Notes: generated by a model from the letters alone, not told the origin. DNA of 49,265 nucleotides from an uncultured Bacteroides sp. (GCA_944320735.1 CALUIQ010000171.1:1-49265); one strand, 5' to 3'; positions 1 through 9,127 are shown, counted from the first letter of the stretch. Translations and numbers: made by a program.

Positions 1-591
1 TATTATGGACTGCTGACTATGGGGGCACGGTATGGGGATATGCTGAAAATGGTTATCCCGAACAACTGCGTGAGGGAACAATACTGGGCATTTATGCGGG
101 ATTATTTCAAGCGGAGTTTCGATGTGGACCTTAGTGCCTTGAAAAGGGAAATGATGGTGATGTCCTTGGAAGGTGATTGGCAACCACTAATCCGCCGCAT
201 TGCCGAAGCTTACAAGGAAAACTCTTCCGTCCGTGACAGCATCCGGGGCGAGCACAACCTGCAGGGTTTCTTCAAGGCTTACTTGGCGTTGAACTCGCTT
301 TACTTGGTGGAACCAGAGATAGAGCTGAACTATGGCTACAGCGATTTCCTGATGCTGCCGGACAAGGCACGCTACGCGGACATCGCCCACAGCTACATTA
401 TGGAATTGAAGTACGTCAACCCCACCGCCACGGATGCCGAAGTGGAAGCCAAGAGCCGGGAAGCCGACGAACAGTTAAGAAAATATAGCGCGGACAGAAT
501 CGTTCGCCGCATCTGTGCCGGTACGCAGCTACATCTGCTGAAGGTTGTATTTCGTGGGGCGGAGATGGAAATATGTGAGGAAGAAATATGA
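1..591 (+). CDS. AAA-ATPase-like / PD-(D/E)XK nuclease family protein, 3' part
   Basis: The frame is open from base 1, so this is the C-terminal part of a gene that starts outside the window; the ATG at 19 is internal. The visible part matches the C-terminal nuclease-like domain (PDDEXK_9 type) of the Bacteroidales AAA-ATPase-like proteins. A GYSDFLML stretch supplies the acidic residue and IMELKYV supplies the E-x-K of the PD-(D/E)XK core. The N-terminal ATPase domain, if present, is outside the window. The stop overlaps the start of the next glycosyltransferase by four bases (ATGA). The family is common next to capsule loci, and its role is not established. Family call fairly sure, function unknown. 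Confidence 0.75.
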   Translation, partial: YYGLLTMGARYGDMLKMVIPNNCVREQYWAFMRDYFKRSFDVDLSALKREMMVMSLEGDWQPLIRRIAEAYKENSSVRDSIRGEHNLQGFFKAYLALNSLYLVEPEIELNYGYSDFLMLPDKARYADIAHSYIMELKYVNPTATDAEVEAKSREADEQLRKYSADRIVRRICAGTQLHLLKVVFRGAEMEICEEEI

Positions 592-1634
592 AAGTATCTG
601 TCATCATACCCGTCTACAATGTCGCTCCCTACGTAGAGCGTTGCCTCCTGTCCGTCCTGAACCAGACGTGGCAGGATATGGAGGTCATTGTGGTCAATGA
701 CTGCACGCCGGACGATTCCATGGAGATTGTCCGCAGGGTAGTGGCGAACCATCCGCGGGGGACGATGGTGCGGATGCTGGAGCACGAAGTCAACGGAGGA
801 CTTTCCGCGGCTCGTAATACGGGCATTCGTGCCGCCTCAGGCGATTACCTTTACTTTTTGGATAGTGATGATTATCTGCCTTCAGACAGCATCGAGAATC
901 TGGCAAAGCCGGCGGTGCAATACTATGCTGATTTTGTCATAGGCAATTATAAAGTGACCGGAGCCGACTATTGGGCACCTCCCCTATGCCTTTCCGCAGG
1001 CTTTTACGCGGGCAATGACGTTATACTGTCAGCCTATCTGAAGAACAAATGGTACGTTATGGCATGGAACAAATTGGTTCGTAAGGATTGGCTGTATGAC
1101 AATCGGCTTTTCTTCGAAGAAGGTATAGTGCATGAGGATGATTTGTGGTCTTTCCGCCTGGCCTGTTGCGCCGAACGGATGTACGTGGCCGATGCGGTTT
1201 CCTATTATTACGATATGCAGCCCCAGTCCATTATGCGTTCTCCTTCCAAACGTAATTTGGAATGCCGTGTCATAGTCCTGTGTGCCATCTTCGATTTGAT
1301 TACCGCCAGCCCGTCTTTGTTGTCCAACCACTTGGTCTACATCTTCTTCGAAACACTGAAAGCCAAATACTTCGACCGCATACTGTATCATTCTTTGGAC
1401 GAAACTTTCCGTTTAGAGTGCTACCGTACTTTCAGGGCGAAGAAATACCTGTCGGCTTGGAAAGCGTTGTTCCGTTTCCGGATAGGGGCGGGGTTGGCGT
1501 TGCGCAACCTGCACTATGCGTTGCCCGTGCGGGCGGGATACGTTTATTTCAAGTCGTATGTTCGGCTGATGTATTACATTTCTGTTCTGCCTATCAAATT
1601 GAAAAGGTTAGGCGAGAAACTTTTAATGAATTAA
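588..1634 (+). CDS. Glycosyltransferase family 2 (capsule/EPS type)
   Basis: A 348-residue GT-A fold glycosyltransferase that would add a sugar from a nucleotide-sugar donor to a lipid-linked glycan at the inner face of the inner membrane. The N-terminus has the GT2 signature SVIIPVYNVAPYVERCL, then VNDCTPDD, GGLSAARNTG and the metal/nucleotide-binding FLDSDDYL near residue 95. The C-terminal third is rich in aromatic and basic residues, as in membrane-associated GT2 enzymes. It starts inside the stop of the preceding gene (ATGA), so the two are translationally coupled. It is followed four bases later by a DUF6625-like gene. Donor and acceptor cannot be read from the sequence. Confidence 0.9.
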   Translation: MKVSVIIPVYNVAPYVERCLLSVLNQTWQDMEVIVVNDCTPDDSMEIVRRVVANHPRGTMVRMLEHEVNGGLSAARNTGIRAASGDYLYFLDSDDYLPSDSIENLAKPAVQYYADFVIGNYKVTGADYWAPPLCLSAGFYAGNDVILSAYLKNKWYVMAWNKLVRKDWLYDNRLFFEEGIVHEDDLWSFRLACCAERMYVADAVSYYYDMQPQSIMRSPSKRNLECRVIVLCAIFDLITASPSLLSNHLVYIFFETLKAKYFDRILYHSLDETFRLECYRTFRAKKYLSAWKALFRFRIGAGLALRNLHYALPVRAGYVYFKSYVRLMYYISVLPIKLKRLGEKLLMN

Positions 1635-1658
1635 AATTTGGAAACATATCGGTATCCT

Positions 1659-2639
1659 ATGAGAAAGTGTTGTTTTATTATCCCATATTACGGGAAGTTC
1701 CCGGATTATTTCCCGTTGTTTCTGCATACGTGCCGTTGGAATGAAGACTTTGATTGGCTGTTTGTCACGGACATCGATTTCGATGGTGATTGTCCGGACA
1801 ATGTGCATTGGCTGCGTATGTCATTTGAAGAGTTAAAAGGGTTGGTGCAATCCAAATTCGATTTTAAGATATCCTTGGAACGTGTTTATAAACTGTGCGA
1901 CTTCAAGCCTACCTATGGATATATTTTTGAAGAACACTTGAAAGACTACAAATGCTGGGGACATTGTGACATAGATACTCTTATGGGAAAAATCAACCAC
2001 TTTCTGACCAATGAGCTGTTGGACAAGTATGATAAAATATTCTCGCTCGGACATTTTACGGTCTATCGGAATACGCCTGAGAACAATCGTGTGTTCATGA
2101 AGGACATTAATGGCTACTATCCTTACAGGGACAAACTTTCGCAAGGAGACTCATTCACGTTTGATGAAGAATATAAACCCGACAATGTGAATCAGATTTT
2201 TTTGCATCAGCACAAAAAAGTATTCTATTCCGATTATTCTATGTGCCCTCACCAATATTTTGTGAAATTTGTTCGTCAGATACTTGTCAAGTCCCCCATC
2301 CGGGATGACCTATTCGATTTTTATATAGAGGAGTTTAAGGATGCCGTGTACACTTGGGAAAACGGATGCCTAAAGCGGTATTACCACTACCGCGGACATT
2401 TGGTTTGCGAGGAGTTTCTTTATATGCATTTCCTGCACCGAAAGATGGATTGCGCGTTGGCCGTGAATAAGGAATTGTCGCAGTTTCAGATTGTGCCCAA
2501 CTCATTCGTACCCTTAGAGGTAGAAAAAGTTACGGAGGAGAATTTTCGGAACATTCGTCGTTCTTCTTATTCAAAATTCGCTTTTACGTGGCGTCTTATC
2601 AAGCTTTCGCTTTGGTGGAAAGTACAAAGGTTCTTGTGA
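1659..2639 (+). CDS. DUF6625-like polysaccharide locus protein
   Basis: About 326 residues beginning MRKCCFIIPYYGKFPDYF. The frame extends back to a TTG at 1638, but the ATG at 1659 directly precedes the conserved start. The protein looks like the DUF6625 family found in capsule and LPS loci: an IIPYYG opening like a glycosyltransferase, a WLFVTDID segment, and WGHCDIDTLMG, a DxD-like motif near residue 107. Later stretches are rich in aromatic and basic residues. It lies between two GT2 genes on the same strand, so a role in glycan assembly is likely. A glycosyltransferase activity is inferred, not shown. Confidence 0.75.
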   Translation: MRKCCFIIPYYGKFPDYFPLFLHTCRWNEDFDWLFVTDIDFDGDCPDNVHWLRMSFEELKGLVQSKFDFKISLERVYKLCDFKPTYGYIFEEHLKDYKCWGHCDIDTLMGKINHFLTNELLDKYDKIFSLGHFTVYRNTPENNRVFMKDINGYYPYRDKLSQGDSFTFDEEYKPDNVNQIFLHQHKKVFYSDYSMCPHQYFVKFVRQILVKSPIRDDLFDFYIEEFKDAVYTWENGCLKRYYHYRGHLVCEEFLYMHFLHRKMDCALAVNKELSQFQIVPNSFVPLEVEKVTEENFRNIRRSSYSKFAFTWRLIKLSLWWKVQRFL

Positions 2640-2660
2640 TAATAAAATAGTAACGAATCA

Positions 2661-3716
2661 ATGAAAAGTCCTGCCATTTCTGTGATAGTCCCAGTGTATA
2701 ATGCTGAACCTTACTTGCCACGTTGTCTGGATAGTATTTTGGAGCAGACGTTTACCGATTTCGAGTTGCTGTTGATTGATGACGGCAGTCAGGATAAGGG
2801 GGGTGCTATTTGTGATGCCTATGCGCAAAAAGACAATCGTATCCATGTTTTTCACCAACCTAACGCGGGAGTCAGCTATGCCCGCAACACGGGCTTGGAT
2901 CATGCTTGCGGACAATACGTTGTGTTTGTCGATTCAGATGATTACGTCTTGCCCGATTATTTACGCAGTCTTTATGAAGACGTTTGCGGACATCAGGGAG
3001 TAGGTTTGATTATTCAGGGGGCGCACGGTGTCAATTCGCAGGGCGAACCATTGCGCGATTTTCTTTTCCCGGACATTTGCTTGCCTTATCAGCGTTTTGA
3101 TGAAGCTTTTGCCGAGTACGAACTTTGGTTTTGGGGATTTTCATGGGGAAAGATTTATCAGAAAGCCGTTTTGGATGCTCATCACATTCGCTTTGACGAG
3201 GGTATCAGTTGCCGTGAAGACTTGCTGTTTATGCTTCGTTATTTGTTTTTTTGCGACTACCTTCAGTTCCGTCCCGCAATGAATTATATCTACATATATT
3301 ACACGCATTCATTGTCACATGGGAAATTACATTCTTTTGATACAGAATATCATACTTTTATTGCTTTTCGGGGTATAGCGCCGCAAATTGTACAGACATG
3401 GCATTTTTCCGGTGGTAAAGCCATGACCGTAACTTTGGCCGATATCTTTCAGCGGGCGTTGAAGACGGACTATCAGCTCTATCATAAGGTGTGTCGGAAA
3501 GAACGGATAAAACACGTGAGACTGTTGACGAATGCTGCGGGTGATTTTTTGCGGACGGGTTGTCGGTATTATGCGTATAAGATAGACTGGCTGGGCGGTT
3601 TGCTTTTGGAGTGGCGCCTGTTTGCTTGTTACGACCTGTTCATTTCGCTGATGTTTCGCTTCCCCATCAGGCGGTTTGTGTATGATCCTCTTCGGGGTTC
3701 TGATAGAGGTATTTGA
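2661..3716 (+). CDS. Glycosyltransferase family 2
   Basis: A 351-residue GT2 enzyme with the usual N-terminal order: ISVIVPVYNAEPYLPRCLDS, LLIDDGSQDK, NAGVSYARNTG and VFVDSDDYV near residue 95. The C-terminal part carries WGFSWGKIYQKAV, GISCREDLLFMLRY and a basic aromatic tail, as seen in capsule GT2 proteins. It lies 21 bases after the DUF6625-like gene and is the last of this plus-strand run; the next gene points the other way. Only a short weak palindrome lies in the 30-base convergent gap. The sugar specificity cannot be told from sequence. Confidence 0.9.
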   Translation: MKSPAISVIVPVYNAEPYLPRCLDSILEQTFTDFELLLIDDGSQDKGGAICDAYAQKDNRIHVFHQPNAGVSYARNTGLDHACGQYVVFVDSDDYVLPDYLRSLYEDVCGHQGVGLIIQGAHGVNSQGEPLRDFLFPDICLPYQRFDEAFAEYELWFWGFSWGKIYQKAVLDAHHIRFDEGISCREDLLFMLRYLFFCDYLQFRPAMNYIYIYYTHSLSHGKLHSFDTEYHTFIAFRGIAPQIVQTWHFSGGKAMTVTLADIFQRALKTDYQLYHKVCRKERIKHVRLLTNAAGDFLRTGCRYYAYKIDWLGGLLLEWRLFACYDLFISLMFRFPIRRFVYDPLRGSDRGI

Positions 3717-3746
3717 GATAATAGGCTATTTTAAGCATCACTTATA

Positions 3747-5279
3747 TCATTTCTTGCGAAAGAGGAAGCGGTGTACAAATATGCGGAATTCTTTAAACGT
3801 TCCGTAAAATAAGGTGGAACACAGTAGGGAATAAACTAGAGTGATAACGATGCCATACACCGTCCAATGAAGGAACGACTGTTCAGGCTTGAACAGGGAG
3901 GGGGGCAGTAACCAACGGCAGGCGGCCGCAACCAACAAGAGAATAAAAAAGAGTTGGAAATAGCGAGTCCAATAGTTGAGTACCGGCGTTTTGAATCCTT
4001 TGCTGTATAGGAAGTAGGGCTTCCAAAGGCAGATAATTACAATTTGACTTGAAATGTTTCCCAATAGGATGCCCGGTAGTCCCCATAAGAAACCGCCGAT
4101 AACGGATACGGTCAGATTGATGATAATTTCCGTTATCGGTGCCCAAGTATCATAGAATAGACCATGGCCTTCGATAAACTGGTCAACGGTTCCTCGTGTA
4201 TGATTAATGAACGAGTTGGCAATAAGCAGCAGCAGGATGTGGTGCGGAAGAATATATTTGTCTCCCAGCCACAAACTAATGAATGGCTCAGTTAGTAGCC
4301 ATAGGGCGAACGATACACAGCCCGCTATCAGAAAACGAAAACTCATCAGTTCCCAAAACACTTGCCGTATTTTCGTTTCATTGTTTTCAGCTATTAGGTT
4401 GCCCACACTGGCTCCTGTGCTTTGCAAGAGGCCTATAAGTCGAGTGATTTTATCCACAATAAGAGTGTAATTGCCAAAGAAAGTAACTGTTTTCAGTGAG
4501 ACAAAAGCATATATCAATAGGGGGGCAGTCTGGAACTGAACAAAGTATCCCATCTTGTGCACAAAAAGCTGTTTGGTGTAAGTCATGACCTCTGGATATC
4601 TACGGAACAGTTTTCGGCCCTGCCTGATGTCGCTCTTTAGCCAAGGATAAATCCGGTTCATCCGTGCGTTCAAAATGAACGTGTAAGCGATGCCGAATAG
4701 TAGTTCAAAGGCTATCCACCAGTAGTAGTTCCCAGTATAGTATGCTATGGCCATTTGCGCCAAGGTCTTGACCAAAAGTGCGCCTTGATAATAAGCCGTC
4801 ACCACGTAATTCCGCTGATCAGCGTTCAGCAAAGTCTGCTTGTAGTTGAAAAAATAGCTGAGTAGCGAAGAAATCAGCATAGAGAAATAGGCAAAGTAGA
4901 TGACCCCGTATGAAAAAGGTGTGTCTGGGAATATCCAAGGCAAGAAACAGCCCAATAGGCAACCTGCCCCTCCGATGATGAATCCTATTTTTTGGTAAAT
5001 ATATCCAAAGACTGAGATGATTTCATTGATTTTCTGACGGTCATCTGCAAAGAGCGGTTTGTACAACAAGTAACCGATGGCGGACGCCACGCCCAATTCC
5101 GCCAAGTTCAGGAAGTTCAGAAGATTGCCTAACGTACCGCTCAATCCCACAAAATCATCTCCTAATGTGGACAAGAAAATCTTTCTTGAAAAGAAAGAGA
5201 CGAACAATGACAAAAGGTAAAACAGAAGATTTACTTTGACATTGAGCAGTGATTTTTTGATGCGTGACTCGTGGGGCAT
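3747..5279 (-). CDS. Wzx-type polysaccharide flippase (MATE/PST superfamily)
   Basis: A 510-residue, strongly hydrophobic protein with repeated membrane segments, typical in length and character of Wzx flippases that move undecaprenyl-linked repeat units across the inner membrane. The start is placed at the ATG giving MPHESRIKKSLLNVKVNLL, just before the first membrane segment. The frame runs on to 5528, but that extension overlaps the divergent acyltransferase and reads as non-membrane sequence. FLNLAELGVASAIGYLLYKPL near residue 60 is typical of the family. It is convergent with the GT2 gene and divergent from the acyltransferase. A flippase for this locus fits the absence of an ABC exporter in the window. 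Confidence 0.85.
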   Translation of the reverse strand: MPHESRIKKSLLNVKVNLLFYLLSLFVSFFSRKIFLSTLGDDFVGLSGTLGNLLNFLNLAELGVASAIGYLLYKPLFADDRQKINEIISVFGYIYQKIGFIIGGAGCLLGCFLPWIFPDTPFSYGVIYFAYFSMLISSLLSYFFNYKQTLLNADQRNYVVTAYYQGALLVKTLAQMAIAYYTGNYYWWIAFELLFGIAYTFILNARMNRIYPWLKSDIRQGRKLFRRYPEVMTYTKQLFVHKMGYFVQFQTAPLLIYAFVSLKTVTFFGNYTLIVDKITRLIGLLQSTGASVGNLIAENNETKIRQVFWELMSFRFLIAGCVSFALWLLTEPFISLWLGDKYILPHHILLLLIANSFINHTRGTVDQFIEGHGLFYDTWAPITEIIINLTVSVIGGFLWGLPGILLGNISSQIVIICLWKPYFLYSKGFKTPVLNYWTRYFQLFFILLLVAAACRWLLPPSLFKPEQSFLHWTVYGIVITLVYSLLCSTLFYGTFKEFRIFVHRFLFRKK

Positions 5280-5316
5280 TCTTAGGAAGCTTATATGTTT
5301 TCTATAGGCAAAGGAA

Positions 5317-5367
5317 CAAAAATAATGCCATATTGACAAAAGATATTTGTTTTTTATTTTACCTTTG
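5317..5367. promoter_or_regulatory. Divergent -7 boxes between wzx and acyltransferase
   Basis: TACCTTTG at 5360-5367 (plus) fits the Bacteroides -7 consensus TAnnTTTG and lies 31 bases before the acyltransferase ATG. CAAAAATA at 5317-5324 is the same box on the minus strand, 37 bases before the wzx ATG. Neither has a clear TTTG element at the usual 19-21 bp distance. The region is A+T-rich. Confidence 0.5.
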
Positions 5368-5398
5368 TAACAATTGTAACCTATAATCATCTTGAAAA

Positions 5399-6442
5399 AT
5401 GAAAATACGGCAGTCAAATATTGAATTATTACGGTTGGTCGCCATGTTTTTTGTGTTAGTGATACACGCTGACTTTTGGGCACTGGATATTCCAACTTCT
5501 TCTGATTTGAAAACAGATACGACATCAACTATAGGCCGTCTGCTTTTTGCGGCTTTTTCTGTTGTCGGTGTAGATACCTTTGTCTTGATTTCCGGTTGGT
5601 TTGGCATACGTCCGAACTTAAAAAGTACTTGCAATTTTATTTTTCAAGTGTACTTTTTCTTATTATTTTTTTTATTTGTTTCCTTTTTCTTTGTAGACAT
5701 TACACTAAGGGAGGCAGTCAGTTATCTTTTACTAAATAACGATTATTGGTTTGTCAAATCATATGTAGGACTTTTGTTAGTAGCTCCTTTGTTGAATGCG
5801 TTTGTCGAGAAGGCTTCTAAAAAGCAGTTGGAAACTTTTCTGATTTGTTTTTATGCGTTTCAAACCATTCTCGGTTGGTTCTCATACGGTGCAGTTTATA
5901 TTGTTTATAACGGTTTTTCTGTATTCTCCTTTATGGGTTTATATATATTGGCACGTTATGTACGGCTGTACCCTTCGGTTTATACTTCCATCAGTAGAAA
6001 CAAATGTTTGGCCGTTTATGTTTTCATCAATATATTTCTGACCAGTGTCTCGACATTGTTCTTAGTTTTCGATTTGCCTGATTATTGGGTTGCCAAAATG
6101 GCGTCAAGCCATGTTAATCCTTTCACGATACTGGCCTCACTCTATTTATTATTGTGTTTTAGCAAGTTGCGCATTCAGTCTAAAATCATTAATAAAATGG
6201 CAGTTTCAGTTTTTGCTGTATATTTGTTACATCAGAATTCGTTCATACTGGATGAATACAGGTCATTGATGGCCAGACTATATCAAGAATTCGATGGCTT
6301 AACTTATTTGTTGGCTATCAGTCTGACATTGCTACTGGTTTTCATTTTGGCTATCCTGATAGACCAACTTAGAATTTTCCTATGGAGGAGATTCTTCGAG
6401 AAATGGATTCAGACAATGATTGCGAATCATAGGGCTAACTAA
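5399..6442 (+). CDS. Acyltransferase family 3 membrane protein (glycan O-acyltransferase)
   Basis: A 347-residue polytopic membrane protein of the acyltransferase-3 family, which O-acetylates or otherwise acylates surface polysaccharides. It opens with NIELLRLVAMFFVLVIHADF, the typical first membrane helix with the conserved R and H, and continues through about ten hydrophobic segments. A basic cytoplasmic tail ends the protein. The DNA is visibly more A+T-rich than the flanking glycosyltransferase genes, which suggests separate acquisition. Its 3' end overlaps the convergent GT2 gene by eight bases. It would decorate the glycan made by neighbouring enzymes; the acyl group and target are unknown. 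Confidence 0.85.
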   Translation: MKIRQSNIELLRLVAMFFVLVIHADFWALDIPTSSDLKTDTTSTIGRLLFAAFSVVGVDTFVLISGWFGIRPNLKSTCNFIFQVYFFLLFFLFVSFFFVDITLREAVSYLLLNNDYWFVKSYVGLLLVAPLLNAFVEKASKKQLETFLICFYAFQTILGWFSYGAVYIVYNGFSVFSFMGLYILARYVRLYPSVYTSISRNKCLAVYVFINIFLTSVSTLFLVFDLPDYWVAKMASSHVNPFTILASLYLLLCFSKLRIQSKIINKMAVSVFAVYLLHQNSFILDEYRSLMARLYQEFDGLTYLLAISLTLLLVFILAILIDQLRIFLWRRFFEKWIQTMIANHRAN

Positions 6443-7301
6443 TAGGCTTCTTGTCAATCAGGTTATAGTCTTGGTCTTTGTATTCTTCCTGTTTCGTAAA
6501 CAGCAGTTTAAGGTTGCCGATTCCTTTTTTGAAGCGGAACCAGGCGCTTTTTATGAGGCCTCCTCCGTTGTTCAATATTTGGTTGGATGTGATGGCTCTT
6601 ACTTTACGTGTTCGCAGAAATTTGAGCTTGCCGTATTTCTTCAGTCCCAACGCCATCATGCCGTCCTCGCCCCGAATGATGTTGGTGCGGTAACCCACCT
6701 TCTTCCCAGGGGCTGTACGGAACGCCAATACCATACCCCTCACGCAAAGTTCCGGACGGTTGAAGTTCTGCACGTTGAGATAAATGTCGCGCAACAGTTC
6801 GTAGAAGAAAAGCCCCGTTGCTGAGTGAGCCTTGTCGGGCAGGAAGCTCCAAAGGCCGTATGTGCATACCACGTCTTTTTGTTGAAGGTAGCGCACATGG
6901 GTAGCTATGTAGTGCGGGGGATAGAGGGTGTCCGAATCGATGCAAATGTGGTACGTTCCCCGTGCATACTCCAATCCGCATTGACGGGCAAATCCGGGAC
7001 TTTTCCTTGTCTCGCTGTACCATGTGACTCCCAGTTCGGACAAAATCGTATCCGTATCATCGGTTGAATGATTGCTAACCACAATAATTTCAGTGGGGAA
7101 GTCTACGACATTTTCCACCAACGACCACAGGCAGGCCAATATGTGCCGTCCCTCGTTGTGCGCGATGGCGACTACCGAAACCACAGGCTCTTTCACGTGG
7201 GAGAACTTCTTCAGTTTTCGTGCCACTTCCTGTTTCACTCCTTCCGGCACTTCCGTATAAGGACGCTCATAAACAGCCAAATATTTCTGAAACCATTTCA
7301 T
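6435..7301 (-). CDS. Glycosyltransferase family 2
   Basis: About 288 residues from MKWFQKYLAVYERPYTE; the frame runs to 7349 but the upstream 16 residues look like leader sequence. GT2 features appear in order: VVSVVAIAHNEGRHILACL, IIVVSNHSTDDT, SPGFARQCGLEYARG and ICIDSDTLYPPHY (the DxD). The C-terminal region has GYRTNIIRGEDGMMALGLKKYGK, similar to the acceptor-side ED motif of this group. It converges on the acyltransferase with an eight-base overlap. Specificity unknown. Confidence 0.85.
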   Translation of the reverse strand: MKWFQKYLAVYERPYTEVPEGVKQEVARKLKKFSHVKEPVVSVVAIAHNEGRHILACLWSLVENVVDFPTEIIVVSNHSTDDTDTILSELGVTWYSETRKSPGFARQCGLEYARGTYHICIDSDTLYPPHYIATHVRYLQQKDVVCTYGLWSFLPDKAHSATGLFFYELLRDIYLNVQNFNRPELCVRGMVLAFRTAPGKKVGYRTNIIRGEDGMMALGLKKYGKLKFLRTRKVRAITSNQILNNGGGLIKSAWFRFKKGIGNLKLLFTKQEEYKDQDYNLIDKKPIS

Positions 7302-7469
7302 ACCTTTATTGGATAATCGTATCGCTCGATTACATCTTAGTTTTTGCAAAGAAACAAATTTTATTCTGACTATACAAATTTGTCATTCTCAAAATAAATA
7401 TGTTTCTTTGTAAACTGATAGATTGCCAAAAGGCACATATTTGTTAAAATGAATATCCGCAAAGCTCCT

Positions 7470-7571
7470 ATTCAGCTACGAGCTACAAGCTACGAGTAAA
7501 CGAGTAAAGTTACTTGTAAGACCCAAAGCGCAGCCTACTTGTAGCTTGTAGCTCGTAACTTGTAGCTGAAT
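7470..7571. repeat. Inverted repeat of 'ctacaagctac' type
   Basis: A 102-bp element with imperfect inverted arms: ATTCAGCTACGAGCTACAAG at the left, and at the right end the complement carrying CTTGTAGCTCGTAACTTG and ending CTGAAT. The arms are themselves built of repeated 'acaagctacgagctac' words, a type of dispersed intergenic repeat seen in Bacteroides. It sits immediately before a 5'-truncated nuclease pseudogene, so it may mark the truncation point. Confidence 0.7.
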
Positions 7572-7577
7572 GGCCGA

Positions 7578-7990
7578 TTGTGGACATTCATAACTTTGTA
7601 TGAAAAGCTGATATATGCGTTAAAGAATATGAGTCATTGGAGTAGAATGCCGGATGCCTTGAAGGAACAAGTATTCAAGCGTCTTGAACTGTTGGCCTCA
7701 GTGGCCAACTTGTCGGAAGAGAATCGTATACCTATGACAAGGCTGTGGACAGGTATTATGTCAACCGTATCGTGGAAGAGGATATGCGGCGGGAATGGGA
7801 AGAGAAGTACAAAAAAGGTATGGAAGAGTATTTGGAGAAAGGCAAGCAGCAAGGTTTGCAACAAGGTCTACAGCAAGGTCTACAGCAAGGTCTTTTATCC
7901 ACAGCATACAATCTGAAGAAAATGGGACTGTCTGTTGAACAAGTGGTTCAGGCTACTGGCTTGACGGCTGAAGAAGTGGAGAAAATATGA
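7578..7990 (+). pseudogene. Rpn/PD-(D/E)XK nuclease family transposase, broken C-terminal remnant
   Basis: Two overlapping frames together give the C-terminal part of an Rpn-type (PDDEXK transposase-like) protein. The first frame carries LIYALKNMSHWSRMPDALK and EQVFKRLELLASVANLSEE. The second continues with TYDKAVDRYYVNRIVEEDM and a basic coiled stretch with QQGLQQGLQQGL, then a C-terminal helix ending GLTAEEVEKI. A frameshift near 7728-7740 breaks the reading frame, and the nuclease domain upstream is missing, replaced by the inverted repeat at 7470-7571. The triple GLQQ repeat is encoded by a tandem repeated 12-mer, a likely slippage site. Probably not functional. Confidence 0.75.
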
Positions 7991-8109
7991 TAGGGGAGAA
8001 AGGCTACGCCCGTCCTTACGAGGCGGACGCGCGTCCGGTCTTCCGCATTGGCGTGAGCTTCTCCTCACAGACGGGGACAGTGGAAGAATGGAAGATGATT
8101 GAAAACTAA
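7987..8109 (+). pseudogene. C-terminal remnant of an AAA-ATPase-like/PDDEXK_9 protein
   Basis: A 40-codon frame starting within the stop of the Rpn remnant. It contains KGYARPYEADARPVFRIGVS and a short tail ending EEWKMIEN. This looks like the conserved extreme C-terminus of the AAA-ATPase-like proteins of Bacteroidales, the family of the gene at the left edge of the window. Nothing of the rest of such a gene is present. It is best read as gene debris, although translation as a short peptide cannot be excluded. Confidence 0.6.
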
Positions 8110-8127
8110 TAAAATGAGTAAAAATAT

Positions 8128-9030
8128 ATGATTCAGGCTGACAGTCAGGTAGTATCCATCATTACCATCAATTACAACGGTTGGCGTGACACGTGCGAAA
8201 TGATTGCTTCCTTTCGCCGCTATGAAACGTATCCTTACGAGATGATTGTGGTGGACAACGCTTCTTCGGGCGATGACGTGGAACGTATTACCGAGTTGTG
8301 CCCGGACGTCAAGCTTATTCGAAGTGAAAGGAATCTGGGCTTTGCGGGAGGAAACAACTTGGGACTGCCCCATACGATGGGTGAATATGTATTTTTTCTA
8401 AACAATGACGTGGTCATTAAAGCACCCATATTACAGACGCTGGTTGACTGTCTGTCCACGGGCAGATGGGGAGGTGTATCACCTTGCATAGAATTTTTTT
8501 ATCACCCGGAAGAAATTCAATACTATGGGTGTACGGAAATGACTCCCGTCACCCTAAGGCATACGATAGAACCTTTTGACCCTTCCCGCCGGGACGATTT
8601 CTTACATCCGCACGAGACGGAGGTGCTGCACGGCTGCGCCATGATGGTGCGGCGGGACGTGATAGATCGTGTTGGACCTATGTTCGAGGGCTATTTCCTG
8701 TTTTACGAAGAGTTTGACTGGAGCCTGCGGATGCGACAGGCGGGATATAAACTTTTTTACGAGCCACGGGCGGTGGTGTACCACAAGGAGGGGGCGACCA
8801 TTGTCAAGCAAACTCCGCTGAGGGAATACTACTTGCGGCGGGCACGGGTGATGTATGCGCGGCGCAATGTCCGCGGCTTCCGCCGTTGGTTGTCCTGTCT
8901 TTATCTGTTGGGCGTGGTGATGCCCGGTAAGATTGTAGGACACTTGAAGAACCGGCGTCCCGACCTGGCGGCGGCTGTTTGGCGGGGCACGTGGAGCGGG
9001 CTGTTCGCATCCATTACCATCCGCAGATGA
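8128..9030 (+). CDS. Glycosyltransferase family 2 (rhamnosyltransferase-like)
   Basis: A 300-residue GT2 enzyme of the type often called rhamnosyltransferase or WcaA-like. It has VVSIITINYNGWRDTCEM, IVVDNASSGDD, NLGFAGGNNLG, VFFLNNDVVI and then GCAMMVRRDVIDRVGPMFEG with FFLFYEEFDWSLRMRQAGY, giving the expected ED-type acceptor motif. The ATG at 8128 directly precedes the first beta strand. Its last codons and stop (8028+ region ends at 9028-9030) lie inside a copy of the CCGCAGATGAC repeat, so the repeat supplies the stop codon. Confidence 0.88.
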   Translation: MIQADSQVVSIITINYNGWRDTCEMIASFRRYETYPYEMIVVDNASSGDDVERITELCPDVKLIRSERNLGFAGGNNLGLPHTMGEYVFFLNNDVVIKAPILQTLVDCLSTGRWGGVSPCIEFFYHPEEIQYYGCTEMTPVTLRHTIEPFDPSRRDDFLHPHETEVLHGCAMMVRRDVIDRVGPMFEGYFLFYEEFDWSLRMRQAGYKLFYEPRAVVYHKEGATIVKQTPLREYYLRRARVMYARRNVRGFRRWLSCLYLLGVVMPGKIVGHLKNRRPDLAAAVWRGTWSGLFASITIRR

Positions 9031-9083
9031 CACGGATCGCACGGATAAAAAATTAAAATCTGCGTCATCCGTGTCATCTGTGG
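9021..9083. repeat. Short copy of the CCGCAGATGAC inverted repeat
   Basis: A 63-bp palindromic element: the left arm CCGCAGATGACACGGAT and a right arm containing ATCTGCGTCATCCGTGTCAT then CTGTGG surround a short A+T-rich loop. It is the shortest member of a family also present near 14706, 15504, 21307 and 47838, without nested inner modules. It overlaps the stop of the GT2 gene. Confidence 0.8.
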
Positions 9084-9127
9084 TTGCAAAATGAAAGCAG
9101 TTGATGAGTTCTCGGACAAGCTCCCTC

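Noticed and set aside
5399..5528. N-terminal extension of the wzx reading frame to 5528
   Set aside because: It overlaps the divergent acyltransferase gene and its promoter and lacks membrane character; the ATG at 5279 fits better.
7826..7895. Tandem GLQQ repeats as an independent repeat gene
   Set aside because: They are the low-complexity linker of a broken Rpn-type protein.
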